Shown here piece after piece: positions 62,001 through 64,000 of a stretch of 64,000 bases of DNA. The number at the start of each line of letters is the position of its first letter. Position 1 is the stretch's first letter. This stretch comes from Antedon mediterranea. Its lineage: Eukaryota > Echinodermata > Crinoidea > Comatulida > Antedonidae. The notes under the pieces are model-generated. The model was not told the DNA's origin, ran no database searches, and saw nothing but the letters and a program-made list of their open reading frames with translations. A program made the translations under genes and the position numbers. Where the stretch lies: contig NC_092671.1 in NCBI RefSeq assembly GCF_964355755.1, positions 20,364,001 through 20,428,000 of the forward strand, given 5' to 3'.

Positions 62001-63796
62001 TCAGTGGCTGGATCTCAATGGAGATACAAAAAAAAAAGCGAAAAGCTAAAACAAAACGATAAAGTAAACAGCCAGAAAAGTTAGCAGAGCTTTCGGGCAA
62101 CACTAGCCCGTCATCAGTGCATATATATATATATATATATAAACACAAGAGGCAAAGAACATTAATTCTAAACCGCCCGGTGATATACTGAAATTTAATT
62201 AATTAATTTGAAACGATAAAGATGAGGAAATCTGTGAGAATGAGAAAAAGTCGCTCCAACCGAGACTCGAACTCGGACCGCCTGCTTGATATGCAGATGT
62301 CCTAACCATTAGACCACTATATATAAATTTATCATTTAGGCTTGAACTCTAGGTTTGTTATGATAAAAAAGAACGGCCTAAATATCACCCTTAGTGCACT
62401 TTGCATACCCATTGTTTAATATACATACCATATTTATACATTGCATTGAATCCTGCTGCTTCATTTAAGTAGTCCGAATGGAATAGTATGTACATTGCAT
62501 TATTTAATGATACTACTGAGTTTGGAATAATTGTGCCACATAGTTTGGCTAATCTGTTGGAATTCTCCGTTGGTCCATCATGAATTTCCAGATAATCTAA
62601 ATCACACCTTAATAAACGAAATGAAATGTTTGAATAATTATGTAACATCAACGTCTAAAATATGATTTGGAATGTGAAAGAGTGAAACTATTTTAATTTA
62701 ATTTGTCACTATAACGAATTATAAGTTACATGCATTGATTCAAATAAAGATAATTGAATTTTAAAAGATATATTGATTGATTGATTTTTCAGAATTATTT
62801 ATAATATATGAAGGTATAGGATCTTGCTAACGCAAATACTATAGCAAGTATCACAATCCGATCAAAGTTCCATCTGTGTATGTCATAAACTACCCTGGTT
62901 ACATAATAAAAACATAAGTTACTTTTTCTCTAGATTTCATTATACATCATGTGTATAATCTATACACTACTACTACTTTTGTTTCCCAAGGTGACTCGAT
63001 CTCGGTACCTTGAATGCTATAGACGCGAGCACAGACCACCTAGCCATACACAACTAAAAGTTGAAGAAATATTCCTCCGTGTATTTATTATGCAGTAACC
63101 ACTTTGGTGAAGATAGATTATTACATACCTCAATAAATTGTAATTTTTTTACTATGATGACATCTTTAAAAATGTGTTTGTTGTCAAAGTATATACTTTT
63201 AACTTTAATATATAAACATTTTAAAGAAGTTATATGCGCTACACATGCACTTGAAATTCATGAGTACCAAATTTAGTTTGTGATATATGCTTGCACAGAT
63301 ATGATTACAAACGTGATTTTATTAAATCGACCACATAATTTTTTATGGCGCATCATGAAAACGTAACCACATCGATTCCTGGCTATAAGGGATATACTCT
63401 GAAATGTTGACTTAGCTGGATGAAACTGATCTCAAGAAATAAAAACCAATGCCAAGGAAAGAATAAATAAAGATTCTAACAGAATCAATAAGGTTATATG
63501 CATGATAATGCATATAACTTAATTATGGGAAGATATTTTTAAGCATCAATATACAGTACATTCACTGAAGTAGAGACAAAATACATTATGTAAAAATATA
63601 TCCTTCAATGAAGTGTTTTCTTACTGAGGATTAAATTGAATATCAATCGAAAGAAAGTCAATCTGGATGGCTTGACCAGCTGGAGCGCTAATTGTCCATG
63701 CACATTCTGTACTACTTGGATAGTTATTTGGATAGCCTGGTGATGTAAAATAACCAGACTGTAGCTGGTCATTCAGAATAATGTTATCTCCGCAAC
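19957..63796 (-). CDS. CUBN: Cubilin-like protein, C-terminal 12 CUB domains (24 exons, 5' end outside window)
   Basis: This spliced minus-strand gene encodes 12 consecutive CUB domains followed directly by TGA, with no membrane segment. That fits the C-terminal CUB array of cubilin, the peripheral multiligand endocytic receptor that works with amnionless at absorptive cell surfaces. The visible coding length is 4,235 nt, about 1,410 residues. Each domain uses two exons, listed below as domains 1-12 from N to C within the window. Every domain boundary is a phase-1 intron just before the first cysteine; introns inside domains are mostly phase 0. All domains have four cysteines. Domains 3, 4, 5, 7, 8, 9, 10 and 11 keep the Glu/Asp/Asp calcium triad. 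Splice junctions join in frame throughout. Other multi-CUB proteins (tolloid, CSMD) are less likely because no EGF, sushi or protease module interrupts the array. Confidence 0.85.
20313..20554 (-). CDS. CUB domain 12, first exon
   Basis: Phase 1 in (acceptor tttag), phase 0 out (gtaag). It encodes CGGPIIGPSGSFTSPLYP, VTCEWLVEVPAGKG, INLPGPEGVCNNGVVEIYNG and reaches cysteine 4 (GRYCGQ). No Glu or Asp is present at the calcium positions, so this terminal domain is probably not a calcium-type CUB. The intron falls after cysteine 4, later than in other domains. Confidence 0.87.
20738..20906 (-). CDS. CUB domain 11, second exon
   Basis: Phase 0 in (acceptor gacag), phase 1 out (gtcag). It encodes IYNVSDTSTEVAKYCGTAIP, LRFVTDSTVTYAGF with the third calcium Asp, and DLTFSASTISP. 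It joins domain 12 as SPGCGGP. Confidence 0.86.
21165..21349 (-). CDS. CUB domain 11, first exon
   Basis: Phase 1 in (acceptor tatag), phase 0 out (gtaag). It encodes DCSNDITKDSGRVTSPNWP, DCFNNITSSQGT, and FTSFDIEFHANCDYDYLS. The usual CGG start is CSN, and Asn replaces the Trp after cysteine 2, so this is the most divergent start in the array, yet calcium Glu and Asp are kept. NIT is a possible glycosylation site. Confidence 0.87.
21424..21790 (+). mobile_element. LINE 3' end (truncated copy) in intron
   Basis: The last ~60 codons of a LINE are readable: RHGLRSTQDHTRLAIPKTK, CFFVIGPRLWNNLPSYIREA and a stop after FLYRPS. A 3' untranslated region ends AGCGCTATATAAATCC and an (AAATT)n tail at ~21768-21795. 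This is a very short, 5'-truncated insertion in the sense opposite to the host gene. Confidence 0.78.
21948..22089 (-). CDS. CUB domain 10, second exon
   Basis: Phase 0 in (acceptor tttag), phase 1 out (gtagt). It encodes RSNGQVMKYCGSTIPGVF, INFVTDFSSTGQGF with the third calcium Asp, and SLTYYIS. It joins domain 11 as ISDCSND. The domain is a complete calcium-type CUB. Confidence 0.87.
22803..24235 (+). mobile_element. Non-autonomous Helitron (family H), best-preserved copy
   Basis: It begins TCTATATATAAATTTACG (22803) after an A and ends CTAG (24232-24235) before a T. Just before the end is a strong hairpin (24199-24235), CTAGATGGTACGC-GAGCGAAGCGA-GCGTACCATCTAG. A 5' TC, a 3' hairpin with CTAG, an A^T insertion site and no terminal inverted repeats or target duplication are the Helitron signature. 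There is no Rep/helicase ORF, so it depends on an autonomous partner. Confidence 0.85.
24850..25360 (+). pseudogene. LINE C-terminal remnant
   Basis: Plus-strand frames read IPAIHSYSYEDCLKFLGLTT, LYDRRIRGDLIETFNIFK, then RLFKPKFHKGL and LNSLPTEVVISETTNTFKNR. This is the C-terminal region of CR1/L2-like LINE reverse transcriptases. Frameshifts separate the blocks and the catalytic part is absent. Confidence 0.7.
27860..29410 (+). pseudogene. LINE relic: endonuclease end plus N-terminal half of reverse transcriptase
   Basis: Plus-strand frames at ~28120-28340 resemble the C-terminal part of the apurinic-type endonuclease (KLRHKVSWRNPR, DGDTDHSLVCSKV). From 28782 reverse transcriptase blocks appear: NSRAPGTDGI, LSTGDIPQDTRDALI, then after a frameshift near 28990-29045 QCDFRAKRSTIDI, VAFVDLTKAFDMLNREGL, DKIGCPPKLI and GCRQGDVLASMI. 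The copy stops before the YADD motif. Several stops and shifts show it is dead. It belongs to a different LINE family from 3062-4855. Confidence 0.75.
29716..31885 (+). repeat. Hairpin-ended repeat family E, copy 1, with LINE insertion
   Basis: It starts with GGTTATCCGC-ACTTGGT-GGATAACC (29716-29745), and a second such hairpin GGTTATCCGC...GCGGATAACC lies at 29776-29810. The sequence to ~30378, and again from ~31143 to ~31885, matches the reverse complement of 60868-61978, including TGACGTCATCATG and ACCTATTCTGCACTGTATGT. A further internal duplication of the TGTTGTGACGTCATCATATG segment lies at ~31320. No coding capacity of its own. The class is unknown. Confidence 0.7.
30379..31142 (-). pseudogene. 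LINE C-terminal remnant inserted in family E
   Basis: On the minus strand 31120-30818 is open and reads KIEAVQKRALRNILEKNYIS, SLAARRESLVLSFGQGL then KCKTDRYKRSALPYIVDLLN and a stop. This is the conserved end of LINE reverse transcriptases. A 3' untranslated part follows down to an (AAATA)n tail at ~30378-30402. The catalytic core is missing (5' truncation). The insertion interrupts family E, whose sequence resumes at ~31143. Confidence 0.8.
32074..32888. mobile_element. TIR element with 84-bp tandem-repeat core
   Basis: The left end reads TGTTACAGCCGCTAATGTAG; the right end carries the inverted equivalent CTACATTAACAGTTGTAACA. Each arm contains several spaced AATGTAG or CTACATTAGC words. Between the arms is an array of 84-bp repeats. 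The plan matches the large element at 97-5597 (inverted ends around a minisatellite), but the sequences are unrelated. No transposase. Confidence 0.65.
32344..32700 (+). repeat. 84-bp tandem repeat, about four units
   Basis: The phrase GAGTTTGACCCTTACAAGAG recurs at 32424, 32508 and 32592, an exact 84-bp period. Each unit is itself built of AGAGGTGGT words (AGAGGTGGTCGTTTAAAAG, GAGGTGGTCTATTATAAG). Because 84 is a multiple of three, a frame reads a 28-residue repeat, but nothing else suggests coding. Confidence 0.88.
33152..33360 (-). CDS. CUB domain 10, first exon
   Basis: Phase 1 in (acceptor tgtag), phase 0 out (gtaag). It encodes TCGGVYNATSTPQTITSPNY, LRCRWTVAAPNGE, MDIESHDNCIYDHLELRDFP. 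Calcium Glu and Asp are present. It lies between the two giant introns and joins, over about 11 kb, as FPLRSNGQVMKYCG. Confidence 0.87.
34211..35016 (+). pseudogene. Tigger-type transposase, internally deleted, two exons
   Basis: Exon 1 (34211-34504) starts MSKRKLKTRSYEEK, meets a TAG at 34253, and continues in frame AILKFVDENPTWKKN, then KWTLLDAIVTIKSAW and TPQTISNVYQKVGF. Exon 2 (34612-35016), after a good intron (gtaagt ... ttgtag, phase 0), encodes an acidic linker (DEESDPEEEEDEET) and LTLQEMFSIVDTIRRYNRL, and ends KSITDFFK with a stop. This is the start and the C-terminal tail of a pogo/Tigger transposase. Most of the helix-turn-helix and all of the DDE nuclease are missing. Apart from the single TAG the frame is open, so the deletion may be recent. 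It cannot transpose by itself. Confidence 0.8.
35777..36807 (-). mobile_element. Non-autonomous Helitron copy (family H)
   Basis: On the minus strand it begins at 36807 with TCTATATATAAATTATTG after an A and ends at 35777 with GGAGCGAGCGAAGCGAGC, TCACCATCTAG, followed by T. Internal blocks (GGTTACCATTATTGAAAATG, AATGTGGATGGGCG) match the copies at 17716-18899 and 43298-43729. Non-coding. Confidence 0.82.
37410..38295 (+). pseudogene. Decayed ORF of an unassigned transposon-associated protein
   Basis: Overlapping frames read ISAHMESTHAFIKYFFAHDH then YRLLPLY (37616-37710), EFMRGH (~37740), RGIIGITQINDFIRAG (37790-37840), and FWPWHDEIGQKMFEALVKVL (~37905-37963). The first three resemble a recurrent family of uncharacterised proteins found in repeats of aquatic invertebrates, where blocks of the type FFAxDHxNYxRxLPxY and GGIIGIT occur. 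I cannot give a function. Frameshifts and stops show the copy is dead. It probably belongs to the surrounding TIR element. Confidence 0.4.
40188..40206 (+). repeat. G19 homopolymer
   Basis: Nineteen consecutive G residues in the large intron upstream of domain 10. The exact length is likely to vary between reads and individuals. Confidence 0.85.
40616..40983. mobile_element. 368-bp TIR MITE
   Basis: The ends read AAGGCCCAATTACACTGACG at the left, and the reverse complement of the right end reads AAGGCCCATACACTAGGACG. Both continue into ATAACGA-CGACGATAAATA and, deeper, a TAAACCAAAAGAAAT box. Non-coding. Target duplication is unclear (TAA against TAT), so the superfamily is not assigned. Confidence 0.75.
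41290..42440 (+). repeat. 57-58 bp tandem repeats in a larger duplicated block
   Basis: A unit beginning TTGGGCTTATCAACAAATAA and continuing ATACTTTCGTTCAAAATGTA recurs once near 41290, about twice near 41520-41610 and about five times at 42150-42440. A longer segment with ACGGTCAATATCATGTAAAA and GCACTGTGGAAGG is itself duplicated (~41455 and ~42075), with a third partial start near 42660. Several units are exactly 57 bp, so frames read 19-residue repeats of the type NWAYQQINTFVQNV. No flanking domain or splice context supports real coding. Confidence 0.8.
43298..43729 (-). mobile_element. Short Helitron copy (family H)
   Basis: On the minus strand it starts at 43729 with TCTATATATAAATTATGG after an A and ends at 43298 with a GGGGGAGCGAGCGAAGCGAG hairpin arm, CTCACCCTCTAG, followed by T. 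The two ends match the copy at 35777-36807 closely. Internally deleted, 432 bp, non-coding. Confidence 0.8.
43740..43935 (+). mobile_element. Probable LINE/SINE 3' tail
   Basis: AT-rich sequence ends in a GAAATAAATAAATAAATAAA tail at ~43909-43930, the same (AAAT)n end as the LINE at 3062-4855 and the SINE at 8923-9306. No coding or tRNA-like part is recognisable, so this is tentative. Confidence 0.35.
44004..44166 (-). CDS. CUB domain 9, second exon
   Basis: Phase 0 in (acceptor tatag), phase 1 out (gtaag). It encodes VRDGISPYAPLVSKFCGL, VKFLTDSSIGGTGF with the third calcium Asp, and TITYGSVD. Across an intron of about 10.6 kb it joins domain 10 as VDPTCGGV. Confidence 0.87.
44731..44905 (+). 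repeat. ~175-bp near-perfect hairpin with CTGAGGA...GAAA boxes
   Basis: Left arm 44731-44810 and right arm 44824-44905 are complementary for about 80 bp with few mismatches; both contain TACACCACATGTATTA, AACTGTTGAGTTACTCGACG and CGATCAATATGC or complements. The apex holds CTGAGGA (44811-44817), followed by GATCAA, AGCATA, TTGATC and GAAA (44837-44840). It lies in an intron and has no coding sequence. It is a candidate Penelope-like terminus or foldback element. Confidence 0.8.
45290..45498 (-). CDS. CUB domain 9, first exon
   Basis: Phase 1 in, phase 0 out (gtaat). It encodes CGGSLTSPSGTFTDIDVDND, LVCTWLISVDVNK, SFDIESGLGGQCDYDYIE with calcium Glu and Asp. Two acceptors 12 bp apart are possible (before 45498 or 45486) and both keep the frame: the first adds VAQG before the first cysteine. 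I prefer the first because of its better pyrimidine tract. Confidence 0.84.
46127..46347 (-). CDS. CUB domain 8, second exon
   Basis: Phase 2 in (acceptor tccag), phase 1 out at gtaggt. It encodes FSMFDIEVHSSCLYDSLTIY, DGPTTN, GPLCGEVLPDP, NFLSDVSSTHGGF and ends GYYETF. The full calcium triad (Glu, Asp, Asp) and cysteines 3 and 4 are present. Confidence 0.87.
46677..46800 (-). CDS. CUB domain 8, first exon
   Basis: Phase 1 in (acceptor tgcag), phase 2 out. It encodes CGGEYVGPAGQ, ENCTWLITVNDN and RVVEL plus two bases. Phase requires use of the second of two overlapping GT sites (GT|gtaagc), giving a Val codon across the junction. NCT is a possible N-glycosylation site. Confidence 0.85.
47448..47624 (-). 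CDS. CUB domain 7, second exon
   Basis: Phase 1 to phase 1 (acceptor tgcag, donor gtaca). It encodes ATNCAYDGLKIYNS, LGTYCGDSLPDP, NFYSDSSDTRVGF and SLKFEQ. Both calcium Asp residues are present, completing the triad. It joins domain 8 as EQGCGGE. Confidence 0.87.
47877..49577. mobile_element. Long-TIR (foldback-like) element nested in the Helitron
   Basis: The outer ends are inverted copies over ~130 bp: TTCACATAAGATTTTATCGT at the left and its complement at 49548-49570, followed on both sides by ATATTGAATATCACG-type palindromes and a CATCATGATAT box. The interior contains a further perfect hairpin (49145-49210) and CGTGCTCT-CCG-AGAGCACG at ~49049. There is no coding sequence. Removing it restores the continuity of the Helitron. 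Confidence 0.8.
49145..49210. repeat. Perfect 66-bp inverted repeat
   Basis: Arms of 30 bp, CTCACGATAATTTCTGAATG then TAAACCTAGC, are exact complements around a 6-bp centre ttaata. Flanking GAATTTCGTC / GACGAAATTC and CCGATTGGTTG / CAACCAATC boxes extend the symmetry discontinuously, suggesting two abutting ends of a smaller TIR element. Confidence 0.9.
49992..50144 (-). CDS. CUB domain 7, first exon
   Basis: Phase 1 to phase 1 (acceptor tttag, donor gtaat). It encodes CGLTFNTTNGTITSPGYPNN, LSCDYLINYDPTKR and FQEPFEIE. Leu replaces the second Gly of the usual CGG start, and Tyr the usual Trp after cysteine 2. The calcium Glu is retained. Confidence 0.86.
50310..50466 (-). CDS. CUB domain 6, second exon
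   Basis: Phase 0 in (acceptor gaaag), phase 1 out (gtaggg). It encodes AFDGGSTSDRPLGNFCGN, LTFRMRSDNTNEGTGF and QGTWTV, then joins domain 7 as TVECGL. Two possible N-glycosylation sites (NTS, NST) are visible. Confidence 0.86.
50738..52634. mobile_element. TIR element with CAGG-SCCGTAACCAGG ends (hAT-like)
   Basis: The left end reads CAGGCCCGTAACCAGG, and the reverse complement of the right end reads CAGGGCCGTAACCAGG. Such termini are common in hAT-type non-autonomous elements; an exact 8-bp target duplication is not visible. The left part has a GGATCGTACGATCCCCCC palindrome. A ~125-bp segment (CGTTCCAC-AAGCA ... CATCCTTTGTG) is duplicated at 51520-51760. The right end includes TTTGCTCGCTTCGCTCGCAAA. 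No transposase is present. It makes up nearly all of the intron in domain 6. Confidence 0.65.
52710..52897 (-). CDS. CUB domain 6, first exon
   Basis: Phase 1 in (acceptor tccag), phase 0 out (gtaag). It encodes CGGNFHGNTGTIKSSNYPSN, ECIWTIIVEHGY, and FDIKGTGYSCTGDVLT. Lys replaces the calcium Glu, so the canonical calcium site is lost. It joins the next exon as DVLTAFDGGS. Confidence 0.87.
53042..53276 (-). CDS. CUB domain 5, second exon
   Basis: Phase 0 in (acceptor tacag), phase 1 out (gtata). It encodes LSFTAFDIESHPDCIYDYLA, PWCGNTLPSTV, VQFMSDAFEAAQGF and ends in TTVTS. Glu, Asp and Asp of the calcium triad are all present. It joins domain 6 as SGCGGN. Confidence 0.87.
53667..53788 (-). 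CDS. CUB domain 5, first exon
   Basis: Phase 1 in (acceptor tttag), phase 0 out (gtaag). It encodes CGGLVSGTDGVITSPNFP, KCVWLVEGPPGSQLT. The exon ends earlier in the domain than usual, before the calcium Glu, so most of domain 5 lies in the next exon. Confidence 0.87.
54004..54153 (-). CDS. CUB domain 4, second exon
   Basis: Phase 1 to phase 1 (acceptor tacag, donor gtttgt). It encodes GVSGELIGKYCGPDAPLP, ARFFTDDTVQFEGF with the third calcium Asp, and SATYGAS, then joins domain 5 as SVCGGL. The domain is complete, with four cysteines and the full triad. Confidence 0.86.
54360..54560 (+). repeat. Family E partial copy
   Basis: Blocks GATGTTGTGACGTCATCA, GTCATAGTTCATATATTTAA and AAGAGCGTGTATC match the internal part of family E at 31310-31430. 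Both termini are missing. It lies in the intron within domain 4. Confidence 0.55.
54769..54981 (-). CDS. CUB domain 4, first exon
   Basis: Phase 1 to phase 1 (acceptor tatag, donor gtaagt). It encodes CGGTLVASQSTEARFFSPGY, LDCAWIITNPN, and a GWNIEDSSNCNYDFLEIRA block with the Glu and Asp of the calcium site. The first loop is longer than in its neighbours. Confidence 0.87.
55229..55397 (-). CDS. CUB domain 3, second exon
   Basis: Phase 0 in (acceptor tctag), phase 1 out (gtaaaa). It encodes VYNGLENDAPILGTYCGV, a VVFRTDSNVNARGF block with the third calcium Asp, and SARYDSQDAS. It joins the domain 4 exon as ASVCGGT. Domain 3 is thus a complete calcium-type CUB. Confidence 0.87.
55589..57034. 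mobile_element. Harbinger-like non-autonomous TIR element with TTA target duplication
   Basis: Inverted termini read AGGCTGGTTTCCTGTCGACG at the left and the complement at the right (CGTCGACAGGAAACCAGCCT). Both ends are flanked by TTA (55586-55588 and 57035-57037). A 3-bp TWA duplication is the PIF/Harbinger signature. The interior repeats ACGTAAG, TTTTACAGGAAACCG and AACTTTCGTAAGA words in both orientations and holds a perfect 24-26 bp palindrome GAAAGTTGACTTCAAGTCAACTTTC at ~55854. There is no transposase, so it would need one from elsewhere. Confidence 0.85.
57157..57190 (-). mobile_element. LINE 3' tail relic
   Basis: On the minus strand AGCGCTATATAAATCAAACG is followed by (ATTG)n-like repeats. 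The same AGCGCTATATAAAT end is found in the LINE relic at 21424-21790, so this is the very end of another copy. Confidence 0.4.
57372..57670. repeat. Tandem duplication, ~165-bp unit
   Basis: Two diverged copies of a block containing ACTGGCTATTATCAGTTT, GTCTATT-ATAGGTT, TAGCCCTT-GTATAGCTAT and AGTAGACA-TAGATAGATAT lie side by side. They are surrounded by further TAGATAG/CTATCTA-rich low-complexity sequence up to ~57850. Non-coding, in the domain 3 intron. Confidence 0.6.
58447..58628 (-). CDS. CUB domain 3, first exon
   Basis: Phase 1 in, phase 0 out at gtattt. It encodes CGGELFTSTGTFTSPNYPG, RVCEWKISVQTGH, FDDFDLEDVSGCQFDSVQ. The Glu and first Asp of the calcium triad are present. It joins the next exon as DSVQVYNGLENDAP. 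Confidence 0.87.
58802..58942 (-). CDS. CUB domain 2, second exon
   Basis: Phase 1 to phase 1, between a tttag acceptor and a gtaaat donor. It encodes PVLATSCGTSLPSAIDT, FVQFITNSTQQSSGF and FSSSLE. Cysteine 4 is present; Asn replaces the usual third calcium Asp. It joins the domain 3 exon as LEACGGE. Confidence 0.86.
60064..60277 (+). mobile_element. Helitron 3' fragment
   Basis: Sequence from AAATTGGGTTTGTTTAAGTG through TTTCTCTTTCGGAAGTA to GAGAACCGTCTAG matches the 3' third of the Helitron at 22803-24235. It ends CTAG (60274-60277) followed by T, as expected. The GAGCGAAGCGAGC hairpin is deleted. Confidence 0.65.
60571..60771 (-). CDS. CUB domain 2, first exon
   Basis: Phase 1 in (acceptor ttttag), phase 1 out (gtaaaa). 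It encodes TCGGTVSGVGANITSPNF, LQCEWIFHGTTGHY, and NDNCATGDKVVVFD. The calcium-site Glu and the Asp after cysteine 3 are both absent (NLGVNNDNCATGD), so this domain is probably not a calcium-type CUB. It joins the next exon as VVVFDDPVLATSCG. Confidence 0.86.
60868..61978 (-). repeat. Hairpin-ended repeat family E, copy 2
   Basis: This is the inverted counterpart of 29716-31885. Shared blocks include TGATGACGTCATC, TTTCGCATGATT, GGCCATACGATGATGTCACA, ATTCGATATCTACAACTCAT and the terminal hairpin GGTTATCCGC...GCGGATAACC at ~61945-61973. A run of about 22 A lies at ~61900-61922. It has no coding capacity. It sits in the intron between the two exon groups of domains 1 and 2. The class is unknown. 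Confidence 0.7.
62062..62120 (-). other. CTGATGA-stem-GAAA motif (Penelope-like terminus, hammerhead-like)
   Basis: On the minus strand CTGATGA (62118-62112) is followed by GGGC, a TAGTGTT loop, GCCC and GAAA (ending ~62092). This is the order of core boxes in a hammerhead ribozyme, with one extra unpaired base. Such motifs are known in terminal regions of Penelope-like retroelements. Stems I and III are not convincingly present here, so ribozyme activity is doubtful. Confidence 0.35.
62251..62320 (-). pseudogene. Glu-type tRNA-like sequence
   Basis: On the minus strand GTGGTCTAATGGTTAGGAC matches the A box/D arm of Glu-type tRNAs. A 5-bp anticodon stem TCTGC/GCAGG closes a loop ATATCAA, and the T arm CCGAG-TTCGAGT-CTCGG is perfect. 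The acceptor stem does not pair because the 5' side is replaced by a TATA repeat, so a functional tRNA is unlikely. A run of T follows on the minus strand, as for a polymerase III stop. It may be a SINE head or a tRNA pseudogene. Confidence 0.5.
62429..62607 (-). CDS. CUB domain 1, second exon
   Basis: It starts in phase 2 (acceptor ttaag) and ends in phase 1 at gtatg. Residues CDLDYLEIHDGPTENSNRL, KLCGTIIPNSV, and FHSDYLNEAAGFNAMYKY supply cysteines 3 and 4, the Asp of the calcium loop and the terminal GF-x-x-x-Y strand. The exon then joins the domain 2 exon to read YATCGG. Confidence 0.86.
62991..63051 (-). pseudogene. tRNA-like relic
   Basis: On the minus strand a TATGGCTAGGTGGTCTGTGC segment resembles an A box/D arm and is followed ~25 bases later by GATCGAGTC, a B-box-like T loop. 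The acceptor stem is not formed. It is probably a remnant of a tRNA-derived SINE inside the intron. Confidence 0.35.
63625..63796 (-). CDS. CUB domain 1, first exon
   Basis: Enters in phase 1 after a tttag acceptor and leaves in phase 2 at gtaag. It encodes CGDNII, a SGYFTSPGYPNNY block and ECAWTISAPAG, then IDIQFNPQ. Gln stands where calcium-binding CUB domains have Glu (DIE to DIQ), so this domain probably lacks the canonical calcium site. It joins the next exon to give PQCDLDYLEIHDG. It is the first exon visible; upstream exons lie right of the window. Confidence 0.85.
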
Positions 63797-64000
63797 CTAA
63801 ACACAAAGAGTATGTATAGATTATATATAAAGCAACAAATAACTTTTACATTTCAGATCATTAGCAGGTCTGGTGAATATTTCATTTATAAACAGAAACC
63901 ACTAAGTAGACCTAGCAATGTTTCAACTATGAAATAATTTAACGTTCCAACTGTGTTGTGTACTTTCTTATATTTAGTAACTTCATTAATGTTAACGCAT

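Noticed and set aside
62251-62320. Functional tRNA gene
   Set aside because: The acceptor stem does not pair, and an AT microsatellite replaces its 5' side; kept only as a tRNA-like relic.

Overview
This is a eukaryotic nuclear window, AT-rich and dense in repeats. It carries the 3' part of one large spliced gene on the minus strand. Canonical GT/AG introns, CUB-domain modules, several non-LTR retrotransposon families, Helitrons, PIF/Harbinger, pogo/Tigger-type and other TIR elements, tRNA-derived SINE pieces and tracts of interleaved CTAG and AGGCCT words point to an invertebrate animal. I lean to an invertebrate deuterostome such as an echinoderm, but the sequence alone does not prove that.

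The only gene I can support fully is a cubilin-like gene on the minus strand. It enters from the right edge (first visible exon 63625-63796) and ends at a TGA at 19957. Twenty-four exons encode 12 consecutive CUB domains, about 1,410 residues. Each domain is encoded by exactly two exons, and every domain-to-domain intron is phase 1, just before the first cysteine. All 12 domains keep four cysteines; eight keep the Glu/Asp/Asp calcium-site pattern of ligand-binding CUB domains. The last CUB domain runs straight into the stop codon, as in cubilin. The N-terminal part of the gene lies beyond the window.

Region 1-19.9 kb lies downstream of that gene and consists of repeats and decayed elements. 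It holds a 5.5 kb TIR element (97-5597) with a core of ~155-bp tandem repeats and a LINE inserted in it; a small TIR element (5630-5930); a CTAG/AGGCCT-rich tract (5935-6670); a tRNA-derived SINE (8923-9306); a broken PIF/Harbinger transposase (9885-10935) beside a TIR MITE; several LINE relics; and a Helitron copy (17716-18899). I see no intact host gene there.

Region 20-63.8 kb is the gene. Its two giant introns (22090-33151 and 33361-44003) are almost entirely nested mobile elements. The first holds a long TIR element containing a Helitron, LINE relics, a hairpin-ended repeat family and a TIR element with an 84-bp tandem core. The second holds a 5.7 kb pogo/Tigger-like element with an internally deleted, spliced transposase gene and a second TIR element inside it, then a MITE, 57-58 bp tandem repeats and a Helitron. 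Smaller introns each tend to carry one element: a Helitron fills nearly all of intron 47625-49991, a hAT-like TIR element sits in intron 50467-52709, and a Harbinger-like MITE sits in intron 55398-58446.

Exon coordinates were checked by codon counting across splice junctions and should be accurate. Boundaries of decayed repeats are approximate unless a terminal motif is given.
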